A stretch of 64,000 bases of DNA from Hygrocybe punicea (taxonomy: Eukaryota; Basidiomycota; Agaricomycetes; Agaricales; Hygrophoraceae): NCBI GenBank assembly GCA_963556145.1, contig OY744463.1, positions 2,728,001-2,792,000 on the forward strand, in the 5' to 3' direction. Shown here one piece after another: positions 21,507 to 33,897 of this stretch (positions are counted from its first letter, which is position 1; each line of letters begins with the position of its first letter). The position numbers and the translations under genes are program-made. The notes beneath the pieces are model-generated. The model saw only the letters and a program-made list of their open reading frames with translations, searched no databases and was not told where the DNA came from.

Positions 21507-22647
21507 ATGAGCGCTCCTCCTAAATTCACCAAGAAGCAGAAGAAGTCGCTTGCATTTCGAGAACGAAAGCAGGGCAAGTCAACATCCAGACTCAGAAATG
21601 GACTGGAAGTGGAGGATACTGGCGTCCCTGTCATGGAGGTCCAGGATGTTGCTGACTCACAGTGTGGTGAAGTGGAAGGTCAGTCGCTGGAGGGGCGGGT
21701 ATCAGGGACGGGGAAACGCATCGGTAGTCAGGAGCGGAGCTGCGGGAGCAATGTGGCGGAGATTTCGAAAAAGAGGAAGCGGAAATTTTTGGAGGAGGCA
21801 TGTGTCGACGTCCAGAAGTCAAAGCGGAAGAAATCCGAGGGGGTGGAGGCTGGGGCTGGCAGCCAAGAGACGGTGGTTGGGGACCAGAAATCGGTGAAAG
21901 ACGAAGCAAAGCAGCGGTTTATTTTATTCCTTGGTATGTTCCCGCAACCCATCGATTCCCTTTTTTTTGGCATCACACAGGACAAGCAGGTAATATTAAA
22001 TACACAACCTCGCGCGAGTCAATCCTGGAGCACTTTGCTGCATGTGGTTAGTGTCCATTCCCTGGACTTTATCCTACGAATGACATTGCTCGTTCCTCAG
22101 ATCCACCACCCAGTGTCCGTCTCCTCACCCCCAAATCACAGAAACAGATCAACAAATCAAAAGGCTATGCCTTCCTCGAATTCACCCATCGAAATGCCCT
22201 TCAACAAGCACTGAAGTTGCATCACTCAGAGCTGGAAGGCCGTAGAATTAATGTCGAGCTCACGGCCGGCGGGGGCGGAAAGAGCACTACTCGGATAACC
22301 AAATTACAAAAGCGGAATAAGGATTTGCACGATCAGAGGGTGAGTCTCCCGGCAGAGTCGCCAAATGATCATGATATATTATTTGAGTTCTGTAGAGGAG
22401 GAAAGAAGTATCTTCAGGTGATAAATTCGACCACACATTATCGGAGTCCGCAAAACATCCATTACGATACTCAGCGACAGCTGGGGTTGAGCCAGCGCCT
22501 CTAGACAAACGAACATGGACGGTTGGGAGTACGGAGGATGGCGTTAAACATCGCGGCGGGCAGAAACATGCGAAAAAACGCAATAAAAATCATGGTAAAA
22601 TACTGCGGGAATGGGGCACAGGCGTGAATGCGATTCCTGTTACTTGA
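21507..22647 (+). CDS. NOP6: RRM protein Nop6, ribosome biogenesis
   Basis: Nop6 is a small nucleolar RNA-binding protein that assists early 40S assembly. It starts MSAPPKFTKKQKKSLAFRER, a basic tail, followed by KKRKRKFLEE nuclear-type signals. The single RRM is split by introns 21934-21989 and 22047-22100: RFILFLG joins NIKYTTSRESILEHFAAC (RNP2 side), then DPPPSVRLLTPKSQKQINKS and KGYAFLEFTHRNALQQALKL (RNP1 = KGYAFLEF). The family tail HHSELEGRRINVELTAGGGG follows, and after a third intron the conserved KRTWTVGS, HRGGQKHAKKRN and WGTGVNAIPVT end. Everything expected is present. Its stop codon lies inside the last bases of the convergent SED5 reading frame. Confidence 0.9.
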
Positions 22648-24131
22648 TGTCCTCTATAAATATATTTATTCCGCCGTAAAGTATGATGATATGCCGCCCG
22701 CTGTCGATATATCTATAACAAAACGGTTGAATTGTCCAATAGATATCTGCACTGTATGCGCCGTGCGTAATTAGCCCGAAACAAGAATAAAAACCAAAAA
22801 CTGTGTGGTGTTGGTTAAAAACAGCCAGAACTAGGCAACCAAGACTCACGAAAACGATCAGCACCCCAAAGACCTTAAGCATCAGCCACCGATTACTCGA
22901 GATACTTGCATAGTACTTGAGCAGCTCTCGCTGTGCCCCACCGACATTGGACGCGATATCCATGGTGTCTGCGTCGATCCGCTGTACAGTTTCCCGCTGT
23001 TCTGCGACCATATGTGCTAATTGCGAGAAAATTTGGCCCAGTTCCGCGATAGTTGTTTCTATGGATTCTATTGCTGTCGAACGCGATTGTATATAACTGT
23101 CCTGTAAAGGAAATAAAACGTAGGTCAACTTGTGAAAATCATGTTGAAAGAATTGGTACCTGTTGCTCAAGGAGCTGCATTTGCATGAAGGAGCCCGCTC
23201 CATTTTGAGGTGCCGAACCCTCTTCAGCAGAGCCAATATCGAGGGCCAGAACATCACCATTTTGTGCAGCGCGTCCTTTGCCTTTTAAGTGACTTGGACT
23301 ACCATCTCCCATCGGGTCATGCCGTTGTTGGTTGAATAGAAGTGAGTCTACATGCGAAAGATGGGTAACCAAATTGACTTGCGATTAGGGAGCGTTGGAC
23401 TGACTTGATGGTGGTGCCTGATTGGCTGCTGAGGAAGTTGAATACATAAACTGTTCTGTTCTATCCTTGGATTCCTTCATGTTCTAATTTCAAAGTTCAT
23501 TCCTTTAAACATTGATGCTGCCGAACACAAGTATCTATTCACCTGTGTCCGAACCTCGAGCACATCCTTGAAGGTCATACTGGTCGTGGCAAGCTTGCTT
23601 TGCAGCAACATGACGACATTGTGGTTATGCTCGTCAATCTGCTTTCCTTCCACGGACTTGGACGATCCCTGCACGTTTCGTTGTTTGACGAATGACTGGA
23701 GAGCGGCAATTTGCTTGTTAATGCTGGCGATGTCTTGCTTGATGATGAAGGTGAGTTCCTGAAGATTGGTACAATGTCAACGACACCGAGAACGGCGCAG
23801 AGATATCACCTCGTGAGACGCACGCTAATTTCCACTGGCCGGTCGTCGAAGAGTGTTTTTCGCTTTGCCACTGAGAAACCTCAGGTTAGTCTATGAACGC
23901 CAGGGGAAGACACGACTGACGCTGTGCGAGTTTTCCAAGCTTGATGGTCGTACTGCTGATATCTTTTCCAATAGCAGACGCCATGCGCGAGAATTCGCTC
24001 TTGTTGGCAGATCTGCCATTTGCTTGGATCAGGTGGTGTTTCGCCTCTGAACCATGTGGGCGAAGTGAGGATCTGTTCCGTATGGACTCGACGCAAGCTC
24101 GGAACTCAGTTGTGCGATCCTGGATTGGCAT
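22640..24131 (-). CDS. SED5: Golgi syntaxin Sed5 (t-SNARE, syntaxin 5)
   Basis: Sed5 is the Qa-SNARE for ER-Golgi and intra-Golgi fusion. It begins MPIQDRTTEFRACVESIRNR, with the Habc region MASAIGKDISSTTIKLGKLA and SKLATTSMTFKDVLEVRTQ. A linker includes QRHDPMGDGSPSHLKGKGRA. The SNARE helix is IESIETTIAELGQIFSQLAH and MVAEQRETVQRIDADTMDIA, with Gln (IFSQLAH) at the zero layer. A C-terminal anchor follows (VFGVLIVFVSLGCLVLAVF). Fungal Sed5 normally stops right after the anchor. Here the frame stays open for some 58 more residues (NQHHTVFGFYS to IFIEDIK), which would project into the lumen. An unrecognised final intron or a lost stop codon could explain this. Confidence 0.9.
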
Positions 24132-24419
24132 GAGGGAGAAGTAATGTAGTAGTAATAAAGCTGGAAACAAATATAACTTGAACCACGTAAAACAAACGAT
24201 GCCGAGGTGCCGAGAATTGGCCGGCATGGTCCGGCATGGTCCGGTCATCCACGTGATCTTCACGCGTCACAAAAAAACGACTCACATATGAACCTTTTGC
24301 AAGTCTGCGGAAGGTTTCGTGCAGCGGTTGTCGGATCAAATAAAGTTAGGTGCCCCCCACGATATACCCCACTTTCTGTCAATTATACCACTAGCTTCCC
24401 TTGCGCAACACGAATACCC

Positions 24420-25914
24420 ATGTCCCAGTCTCCAACTTCACAAAGTCCTTCGCGAAAGAGCAAAATCCTTGTTTTTGGAGCAGGAAATTTCGGAAGCTGT
24501 CTCGCAGATCATCTGGGCGACTCTCAGCACGACGTCTTCATGTGGTCTCGGGAGGAAGACCTTGTCAAGCATTTTAATCTCCACCATCGCAACCTTCGGT
24601 ATCTCAAGGATCATGACTTTTCCCCCAATATAAAAGCTATTGGTCCTGGCCTCCCTGACCGAGAATTCCTGGAGCAGATGGAGGTGTTGCTATTTGCTAT
24701 CCCTACCCAGGGTTTAAGGTGTGTCTCTCCAACTGCAAGAAAACTGTGCATACACCCACTCCCTGAACAGAGAAACCCTCATTAAACTGCGCGGGAGTCT
24801 CGACCACGACAAGTTACCTCTTCTCATTTTCGTCAATAAAGGTATTGAGGTTGGTACCAATGCCTTGACTTTGGACATTATCGCGGATACCTGTGGCAAA
24901 GGAATGGCCAGATTGGCTACTTTTATCGTGAGTTCTGATGTTTGATGTTGTTGCATTTAGTTCATTATTTTGTCAGTCTGGGCCGTCTTTTGCCAAAGAA
25001 AGTAAGCCATCTGGGCAATAAGGAATGCAGTTTATGTTGAAATTTTCATCCGAAGTTGTGAGAAGGCAACCAACGTCTGTGACTGTTGCATCTCTTTCTG
25101 ATGCGGAGGCGGCGAAAACCTCGGAAGTCTTCCACCAGCCTTGGTTCCGCTGGTAAGACAATATTTAGATCCTAAGAACGTTAATTTACCACATGCAATA
25201 GCTATATTGGCAACGACCCCATCGGTCTCGAGCTGGCGGGAGCATTGAAGAACGTGTATGCCTTAGCTGCCGGCATGTCTGACGGCATGGGCTACGAGAA
25301 CAACACCCGAGCTAGTTGAGCGTTCCTTTTCTATTCGTGCTGCCCAGTGCTCATGCGTGCCATGCAGTGATTATCACTCGGGGTTTGGCAGAGATGACAT
25401 GCATTGGAACTGCATATGGAGGTTCACCCTTGACATTTTTGGGACTGGCGGGAGTGGGTGACTTGTTCCTCACCTGCAGCTCGCCCACGAGTAGGAATTA
25501 CACAGTCGGGTACAGGTTGGGCAAGGGAGAAAAGTTGGATGCCATCATTGAGACGCTTGGTAGTGTTGCAGAGGGTATCACGACTACGAAAGGACTGAAG
25601 AGTATACTGGATGAACTGGAGCTTGATGCCCCGATCGCAAGAGGGGTACGTAGAGCTCTGCCTCAAACCTGTATGGTGTTTGATGATGTCCTTGTGGTCG
25701 CTCAGATATACGGTGTGTTATATGAGGGTGATGATAATAAAGTGAATATTCCGGGCTGAACACAATCACTAATCTACACGTTCTCACAGGCAAAACAGTT
25801 GAGGATGTCGTGTTTTCTCTCAAGTCGCTGCCCCCGGTACGAGAACTGGAGTTGCCTGAGAGGGTTGGAGGACCTGCGCGACGGCTGATGCAGAAGCTAG
25901 GAATTCAGGGCTAG
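24420..25914 (+). CDS. Glycerol-3-phosphate dehydrogenase, NAD(P)-dependent, GpsA type
   Basis: It interconverts dihydroxyacetone phosphate and glycerol 3-phosphate, feeding lipid and glycerol synthesis. From MSQSPTSQSPSRKSK it enters the Rossmann motif ILVFGAGNFGSCLADHL, then LLFAIPTQGLR, PLLIFVNKGIEVGT, SGPSFAKE spliced to IVRRQPTSVTVAS, and YIGNDPIGLELAGALKNVYA, where ALKN holds the catalytic Lys. TRGLAEM follows, then FLGLAGVGDLFLTCSSPTSR, GSVAEGITTTKGL and, after an intron, GKTVEDVVFSLKSLP to KLGIQG. The GAGxFG, GPSFAKE and GLAGxGDLxLTC blocks match the bacterial GpsA branch better than yeast Gpd1. The gene has at least five short introns and looks intact. Confidence 0.88.
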
Positions 25915-26138
25915 TAGGTAGTAGGACTAACTGGCATATCGCATGTGAAAGATGGTGCCGGCGATATTACATAATCCATCGGGCGATCTTTCAATTTTTT
26001 TTTCAATTTTTTTTTTTGCATTCAGTGGTCGTCGTAACTGGAAACTGTGTTCTGTCGCCTTCGCCGTTCGCCATCTCCACTGTTGTCTGAAAACCGTCTT
26101 TATCTTTGTTCGATCCTTGTATTTTTCCTCTTGCCTCG

Positions 26139-28291
26139 ATGGTGTCTGCAATCTGGAACGCCAGCTCCCAAGGTGACTTTGACCTGGTACAGGAGTTGTT
26201 GAAGGATGCCTCCCTGGGCGATATCGAGATCAAAGGTATGCTTCAGCTCCTGCCGATGGTTGCACGATCCAGCTGCATTCTTACCTTGAACTAATCACTT
26301 CACGTCCCAAAGATCAGAATGGCGTGACACCACTCATCGAAGCTATCAAGAACGGTCACGTCGAGGTTGTGAGGATCCTGTTAGATAAAGGCTTGCTCTT
26401 CATCTTGTTCCCAACTCTCTCTGTTATTCACTATTTCATCCAGGCGCAAACCCAACAAATGCCTCCAGCCAAGCTCTTCCAGAACAGTATACATCTGACC
26501 CCGCCATCGTGAAGTTGCTCAATGTTGCAAAATCATCTGCTCATTTTCACGACCTTTCGGATTCGGAAAGGCGTTACGATGCGCCACACCCTAGTTCCTA
26601 TGCTTATTACCATGGCGTGAATCCAAGTGCTCCTCCTATGCACGAGGGAGCTATCTATTTTCCGCCATCCCTTCCAGCAGGCGAGCATCAGGTACCAGGT
26701 GGCCCACCGAACCTTCCGCCACCGGAGGTAGCTCGCCTCATCCCATGCAGGTTTTACCCTGCATGCCGATATGGGTCGTCTTGTCTCTTCGCTCACCCTC
26801 AAGGACCCTATTTCCCAGGACCGTTACCCCCTCCAGCCCAGTATCCCGCTCCCTACGACCCAATGGTAGGCCCAAATTACACACCTAATTATTATCCCGC
26901 CCCTCCTCCCCCACCGCCATTTCAACCCCCTCCCAATAACATGCACACTCACATGAGTCCGACATCTCCCCAATCTGGAGTCCATCCCACACCTCCACCT
27001 ATGGTGCATGCCAGATCAAGTTCAGAAATTGTATCGCCTCAGGCTCATTTTAGTCCGTCTGGCGTTCCACCTTATGGTCCCATGTCCCCTTCCTTTCCTC
27101 ATCCGGGGCAGGTTCCCGTTCCACTATCAATCCCTCCCCCTCCCCCTCACCACCATCACCACCACCACCAACCGCCGCCCCAATCCCCCCAGTCAATATA
27201 TCACCACACCTCGCCTCCCCCTCCTTTCGTGGTGCGGCCAGACACCGCTGCACAGTATCCCCCCCAAGCCGTGAATACGAACCCACCCTACGCCACCGAA
27301 GTGAACGGAGTGCCCAAATCGCTACCTAATGCGCAGTCTGATGGCTATGGTGCAGCTGCAGGGCCAGGTCCTATCTACCGCGAAAATATAGGCCATAATC
27401 GCCGTGGGAGCATTCGCAGAGGCTCTTTCGCTGGTCGCAAACCACCTTGTCTTTTTTACCCTTCAGGGCGATGTAAAAATGGGTATGTTCATTCCTATGT
27501 AATCTAAACTTGGATCTCAGTTTACATTGTGCGTGCCAGCGATGATTGTCGATTCCCCCACATAGTACCGGAAAGCTCCGGTGGACATTCTTCATCACAC
27601 TTCTCTGGGAGAGGTGGTCTCCGATCACGCGGAAATCATGCTAATGGCAACGGATTCGGGACCATCGAACAGAAACTCGCTGGTCTGACCGTAAAAGATG
27701 TACGTATCCTGTTTTCGTAGCATCCGCTTGTGCTTATTGAGAATCTCCAGGGTTCACATTCTCGCACTCCGAATGGCGCTGATGGCTCCAGTCGTTCACA
27801 CTCAACAGAACCTGGAAGCCGCGGACGTTTCTCTCACGGACCCAAAACTCATCATTCGTCGAATCTGGCCCGAGCAGACAAAAAAGCGGCAGTAAAACAG
27901 CGAGTCCCGAATGCGGATGATTTCCCTGTTCTCGCGGGATCGACTACCCCGCCAGCACGCAGCTCGGGGCACAGTTCCCTCGTGAATGGCAATGGACACC
28001 TGGCTCCAACTGCAGCTCAGATATTGCAGGCGCCTGCACGTCTCCGCAATGAGAGTGGGAAGGAGTCCGGTACTGGCGACGGAACGCCCGAACCCGTTTT
28101 ACCTGCCCAATTCACCTTGGTGAAGCAACGTCTTTGACACTCTATTTCAGGTCTAACTTTGTACTCAGGAATACAGGCCTGAACTCAATGGTGCTTCGTC
28201 TGATATTTCCGACTCTCCACCCCGCCAGCACCCTTGTGTTACAGCAGCAGCTGCACCCGATGTAGCCAAGGAGGTTTCTGTCTCCGCATAA
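26139..28291 (+). CDS. Ankyrin-repeat and CCCH zinc-finger protein
   Basis: MVSAIWNASSQGDFDLVQEL is the first ankyrin unit, followed by DQNGVTPLIEAIKNGHVEVV and a third partial unit (ANPTNASSQ). The first zinc finger is CRFYPACRYGSSCLFAH (C-x5-C-x5-C-x3-H). After a long Pro/His-rich region with a run of His residues comes a second, CLFYPSGRCKNG joined across an intron to DDCRFPH (C-x7-C-x5-C-x3-H). The C-terminus carries RG and Ser-rich stretches (GRGGLRSRGNHANGNGFG) and ends KEVSVSA. CCCH fingers usually bind RNA, and the ankyrin plus two-CCCH layout fits a post-transcriptional regulator. No specific orthologue is named. A homopolymer poly-T tract lies just upstream (25987-26017). Confidence 0.8.
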
Positions 28292-28692
28292 AATTTAGTG
28301 TCCTATCTTCATTTCGAACCGTCTTCTGAGATGCATTTCACCTATTATCACAACAATCGGTTCATCTGATTTGTCTCTCTTCCCTTTATCTATCATCTAT
28401 CATTGGTTTCTTTTTTGGTTTCTTTTTTGCCTTCTTGAACATCCTCTCGCACTGCCTGGCACCTACCAGACCATCACACACATATTTTGCACTCTACCAT
28501 TTCCGCGCTGCTTTTTAGATAAACTCTTCACCGTTCCGCTGTTCCCCCGCCAATGACCGAGGCACTACACAAAACATATTATTACAACCTACTATTTGCT
28601 ATTCTGTTCTCAATCTGTGCTCCCAAGCTATGCTCGCGATATACATATTGCAATGTTTGTTTGATATTATAAACCTATTGGTTCGAAGATAG
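28292..28692. other. Convergent 3' region, no gene
   Basis: About 400 bp between two converging stop codons, T-rich on the plus strand, with no coding sign. It presumably holds both 3' untranslated regions. Confidence 0.6.
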
Positions 28693-31516
28693 CTATCCGC
28701 TCCACACCGAGAGATTTCTCATCTCCACACCATGTCCAGGTATGATCTCCCCGATTCTGTAAATACTCGCCGGCCCTGCCTCGCTTAAAATTTGGAGTAC
28801 GACATCAACTTGAGCTGGGCTAACGATGATAACCATGCCGATCCCATTGTTGAAAGTGCTTGCCATCTCTAAAGGCTCCACCCCGCCCTGTTTAATTAAG
28901 AATTTGAAAACTGGTGGGAGATTCCAGGTTGAAGCGTCGATGTAGCATCCGAGATCTTTTGGGAGAACTCTTGGAATGTTCTCGATGAATCCTCCGCCAG
29001 TAATATGAGACATGCCTTTGAGAAGGCCAGCTTGCGCAGCAGGGAGTATCTGTTTGGTGTATATCCGTGTTGGCTCGAGCAGAGCGCGTCCAAGTGTCAT
29101 ATTGCCGTCCCATGGACAAGGAGAGGCATATGAGAGCCCCGAAAAAGAGACTACTTTGCGAACGAGAGAAAAGCCATTCGAGTGCAAACCTGAGGAGGAG
29201 ACTCCGAGCAGAACGTCCCCTACGGTGATATCGGTTCGAGGCAGAAGTAAGCGACGCTCCACTGCGCCTACCGCAAATCCCGCAAGGTCATAATCCTCTG
29301 AAAGTGGATCAGCAAACGGAAGAGTGTGTTAACCACGAGAAGACCGACCATCTTTATACATTCCAGGCATCTCAGCGGTTTCACCTCCAACCAACGCGCA
29401 ACCGGCTTGGAGACATCCTTGGGCGATTCCCTTCACTACCTGTGCCGCGGTAGGAATGTGAAGTCTGTTACACCCGTAATAATCCAGGAAATACAACGGC
29501 TCGGCGCCTTGCACCAGCAGGTCGTTGACGGACATAGCTACGAGGTCAATTCCTACAGACCCAAGCATTACATTCACCGACAAGATGCCAGGTTCAGAAC
29601 AACTCGCCGACGAAATCGTGAACCCCTACATCAATGGCGATCCGCAATTTTGTACCAACCCCATCGGTCCCGCTGACAAGGATAGGATCCTTGTAACCAG
29701 TGGCTTTGAGATCGAATATACCGCCAAAGCCCCCAATTTCTGCATCTGAGCCTGGCCGACGGGTGGAGCGCACATAGGGCTTAATAATCTCGACCAGCAA
29801 ATTTCCAGCTTCCACAGAAACTCCTGCCTGAGAATAAGTCAAGCCTTTGACTGCGCTATCGTTGGTGGCCGACAAAGCGCTAAGGAATTTTGAGTGGATT
29901 GTTAAATTTACAGTGTCACATCCTACCGATGAGCAATATCACGCCTAAACACTTTACCCTCAAAACTAACGCTGTTGACCCCAGTATAAACCGCATTGAG
30001 GGCTTCCTGTAAGGTAGGTGCATAGGCAGAGACTACCGCGACTCGACCACCAGCCGTCACTATTTCATTGCCTGATTTCTTCGTTCCAGCGTGGAAGACG
30101 ACAACGTCTGAGTGGAAAGGTTAATCGATAATTTGTACCCAAGAAAAGTACGCACTCTGAGGAAGTTCGCTGATCTGTATCCGCTTACCCTTAGTGTAGT
30201 GGCCGGGATACCCTTGAGAAGCCAGTACCACGGAAACCGCATATCCTGAGCGAATTGAAACTTCGACAGAGTCTAGTCGGTGTTCAGTGCACGCCTGTCA
30301 ATATTCAGGACAATGGGTAATGACTCTAAGCCAGCGGCTCACAAGTAAGACTGACACCAAGTCTACGTCTTTACGCAACAATAGCATCAGCGCTTCCGTC
30401 TCCGGATCTCCGAATCTCACGTTGTATTCGAGGACTTTGGGGCCAGATTCTGTCAACATAAAACCAGTAAAGAGAAGACCAACAAAAGGAAAACCTAATA
30501 TTTCCTTTATCAGTTCGCGAACGTCATACAACAGGTTTAGCTTGCAACAGACCCTCTTTTCGCATTCCATCGATTGTGGGTCGCAATACTTGTCTCGAAA
30601 TCTGATTCATGATATCGTGAGTCGCGATAGGGGTAGGAGCGTAGGCACCCATGCCGCCTGTATTTGGTCCGACATCGCCTTCACTGATGCGTTTGTGATC
30701 TTGGGCAGCGGGTAATGTAACGATGGAATATCCATCTGAAAATGCCAACACAGAAATTTCTGGACCAACAAGTAATTCCTCAATCACAACTTGGCTTCCT
30801 GGTACAAATTAACATTTCAATTCGCTGCTGTACACTTGAATGAGGTCGCAGACCTGCATCGCCGAAGATGTTCGCTACCATAATTTCCCGTAGGCCATAG
30901 ACAGCCTCGTCCACAGTCTCCGGAATGAGAACTCCTTTCCCAGCCGCTAGACCGCTCGCCTTTAATACAACCCTGTGACCGCAAGTCTCGACATATCCAA
31001 TCGCTTGTTCGAGTTCGGAAGCCGAAAACACTCGGAATTTGGCTGTTGGTATGGAGTGCCGAACCATGAAAGCTTTTGCAAACGCTTTGGATCCCTCCAT
31101 CCTTGCGGCGCGCGCTGTGGGCCCAAATACAGGTATTCCGACTAGTTTTCAGAGATTGTCAGTACGACGCGAGTTAGAGTTGAGGATTAATTAATTACCT
31201 TTCCGAAAATGGGTTTCGACGCCGTCCACCAAAGGTTGCTCAGGCCCCGGAACGACAAGGTTGACCTCAAAGATACCCCTGTGAGCAACTTTCCGAACTT
31301 ATATTCGATGTTCGATACCTCATGCTCGACGGCGAACGCAACCAACCGATGGAAATCATCAGGGGGCAGGTCCAAGTCAGTGACTTTAGGTCCTAGAGCA
31401 GTGCCTCCATTGCCCGGACAAACAAAAAGATGGTCCAAAAGGCTTGACTGAGAAAGCTTCCAAGCCAAGGCGTGTTCCCGACCGCCGCTTCCTAACAGGA
31501 GAATCCGAGCACTCAT
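28693..31516 (-). CDS. ADE5,7: Bifunctional GAR synthetase / AIR synthetase (purine synthesis)
   Basis: The N-terminal PurD part makes glycinamide ribonucleotide; the C-terminal PurM part closes the imidazole ring of AIR. PurD segments: [70 protein letters not shown] (ATP-grasp), [30 protein letters not shown] and [15 protein letters not shown] (metal ligands). PurM segments: [109 protein letters not shown] and NGIGMVIIV. The order and fusion are as usual in fungi. Joining HDFVG to IDLVAM needs an intron 29553-29607 with a GC donor. The divergent start of CYP8 is 109 bp away, so the two share a promoter. Confidence 0.93.
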
Positions 31517-31625
31517 CGTTGAAGCTTGAAGCTTGAAGCTTGAAGTTTGAACCCGAAGCTTGCAAACTTGAAGGTTGAATGAAATGCTTTGTAAGCGGAC
31601 AAGGAATTCTGAACTTCAGACCACG
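31517..31625. repeat. Shared promoter with an imperfect TTGAAGC tandem repeat
   Basis: Between the divergent ATGs of ADE5,7 and CYP8, the 7-base unit TTGAAGC repeats directly about four times (31518-31551) and then continues as degenerate TTGAA words to about 31579. The repeat starts two bases from the ADE5,7 start codon, so it makes up that gene's 5' leader. Confidence 0.7.
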
Positions 31626-33690
31626 ATGGGTCATGGAAATTCTGATAAACTATACATAACACATGCAGAGCATGCCGGTCACTTTGGATCCCACTCGTCT
31701 TCCACTGGTTTCAAGGCGTAAGCACAGTCCTCTCAACTTGTGCTGGAGTGATTGGTTCACCGTTAACTGGCAGGAAGGCCGAAGCGCCGCATCCAGGAGC
31801 GAGGACACCATTTGATTGCTGTGCTCTTTCTTTCCAGCCCTTTAATCACCCGGTGTGTGCTCGCAATTCTGACGGGACGGGACATGTCTTTGAGTTGATC
31901 AATATCATCCCTTGGCTGAAGTACGTCAACCGTTGTTGAATAAATTTGGTGTGGTAAATTTGGCATGGCAGGCAACACAACAATGTTAACCCTATAACCA
32001 AAGAGCCCTTGTTACCCTCCGATTTGGTGACTTTGCACTACTCCCGCAAGCCTTCAGGAGAACTACATGACCCAATAACATTCAAACCATTCAGCGAGCA
32101 TTCACATATTGTGGCCATTGCTACCACGGGAAACGTATTCCTGGCGCAAAGCATAACGGGTGGGAGGGATCTGGTCAATGATGTGCCGTTCAAAAAGTGC
32201 GTGGATATTCCACGCCTTCTATTCATCACCTGACACTTTCTGGACCCCCAGAGCCGATGTAATCACATTACAAAACCCACACGGTGTTCCTCCAACCGCT
32301 GTCCCATCACACATCGTTGCGATCAAGGGGGCATCACAACCTGAGACGAGCAAAGCCGTTACAACAAAACCTGTCACAGAAGTGAAATCTAAATCCTCCG
32401 TACCTTGTCAGTCCGCTGTTTGCATCTGTTCTTTTGTAATTTTCATCATACAACTCTGAAGGGAATGTATCACCGTACTCATCTGGAATGCCTGGTGCCT
32501 CCTTGACATCGACATCGATTGACCCGCACCTCTCGAGCTCCAAGCTCCTCTGGGATGAAGTATGGCTATTTTAATGTATCCTAATCGGCATTGTCTGAGT
32601 AATGTATTACAGGAAGAATTGATGTTTGAAGATATCGCAAACCCTCCCAAGGGCAAAGGAAAAGAGAAGGATGTGGGTAAGCGGCGTGCCTACGTTCGAG
32701 TCGTGACGAGCCTTGGTGGAGGTAGTCTGAATTTAGAACTGTTTTGCGAGAAGGTATGAATAGATCATATTATATGCACTGCCCTTAAACCTCTAAGTCT
32801 CTATCCTTTAGGCACCGAAAACCTGTTACAACTTTTTGATGTTGGCACGTGCTGGAAAGTACGACAATTGCCTGTTCCATCGGCTGGTGCCTGGATTCAT
32901 GGTTCGTCCTCTATTCACCGGAGATATTCCCTCCTCAGAAACTCTTTTGGTTTTGATAGATTCAGACGGGTGATCCAACAGGTACCGGAACCGGAGGAGA
33001 ATCGCATTGGGGTACTCCATTCAGAGACGAACACGATCTGAAGGGTGCTGCCAAGCATGATGCACGGGGCGTCGTCGCCATGGCTAACAAAGGAGCCGGA
33101 ACAAACGGGTTTGTGGGGATACCAGGATAGCAAAGTCAACGACCAAACTCATTGGCATATCAGTTCACAGTTCTATGTAACTTTCAAGGCAACGCCACAC
33201 CTCGATAAGAAGCATACCGTCTTTGGAAAATTGGTCGGAGGCGAAGACGTCCTGGACACTTTGGAGAAGTTACCTCTCAAGGATAACACCGAACGACCAG
33301 CAAAATCTGTTCGAATAACCGAGGTTATTATGTGGGCAACGACGGGACTGTTTGTTCCTAGCTCAGTCCTCACTGCTTTTTTGCAGATATCAAGATCCCT
33401 TTGAAGACTACAAAAATCGCCTTGCGAAAAAGCTAGCCAAAAGAGCAGAGGCCGATCAAAATGCCAAATCTGAAAAGCGGTCCGGGAAGAAGGACGGTGA
33501 CGACGTCAACTGGTTTGGGGTCAAAGTCGGTACCAACAACTCCACATTTGGTGCCGACGCGACAGGGGGAAGCGTCGGAAAGTATTTGAATTTGAAGAGA
33601 CCAGTGGAAGGAAGCCCCGCTGGTGGTGTTAACTTTCAAGAAGGGAAGAAGAAACGGAAGATAGGTTTCGGCGACTTTGAAAAGTGGTAA
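31626..33690 (+). CDS. CYP8: U-box cyclophilin, peptidyl-prolyl isomerase (CYP8/PPIL2 type)
   Basis: This spliceosome-associated nuclear protein combines a U-box with a cyclophilin domain. It starts [20 protein letters not shown]. After an intron comes [34 protein letters not shown] and [20 protein letters not shown] (U-box), then [20 protein letters not shown] and [13 protein letters not shown] linker ends [20 protein letters not shown]. The cyclophilin part is [59 protein letters not shown] and [20 protein letters not shown], followed by [20 protein letters not shown]. It ends with a basic tail ([15 protein letters not shown], the last residues reading [16 protein letters not shown]). As known for this family, the isomerase site Arg (FHR) is kept. 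The gene appears intact with about ten short introns. Confidence 0.92.
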
Positions 33691-33897
33691 TTGATTATTC
33701 TATATTCCTTATTTAGGAGGTTCCCATCCAAAATAAGAAATGCAATTTAATATATGCACGTTCGTGGGAACCGGCGATAACCGGCAGCACAAAGCGTCAA
33801 AGATTCAACGTTCAACCTCTAATATTCATATCCAATATCCAATTCCCAACCCCAACTATAAAATGCCACCAGCCATGGCTGCTTTCTCCTCGCCGAG

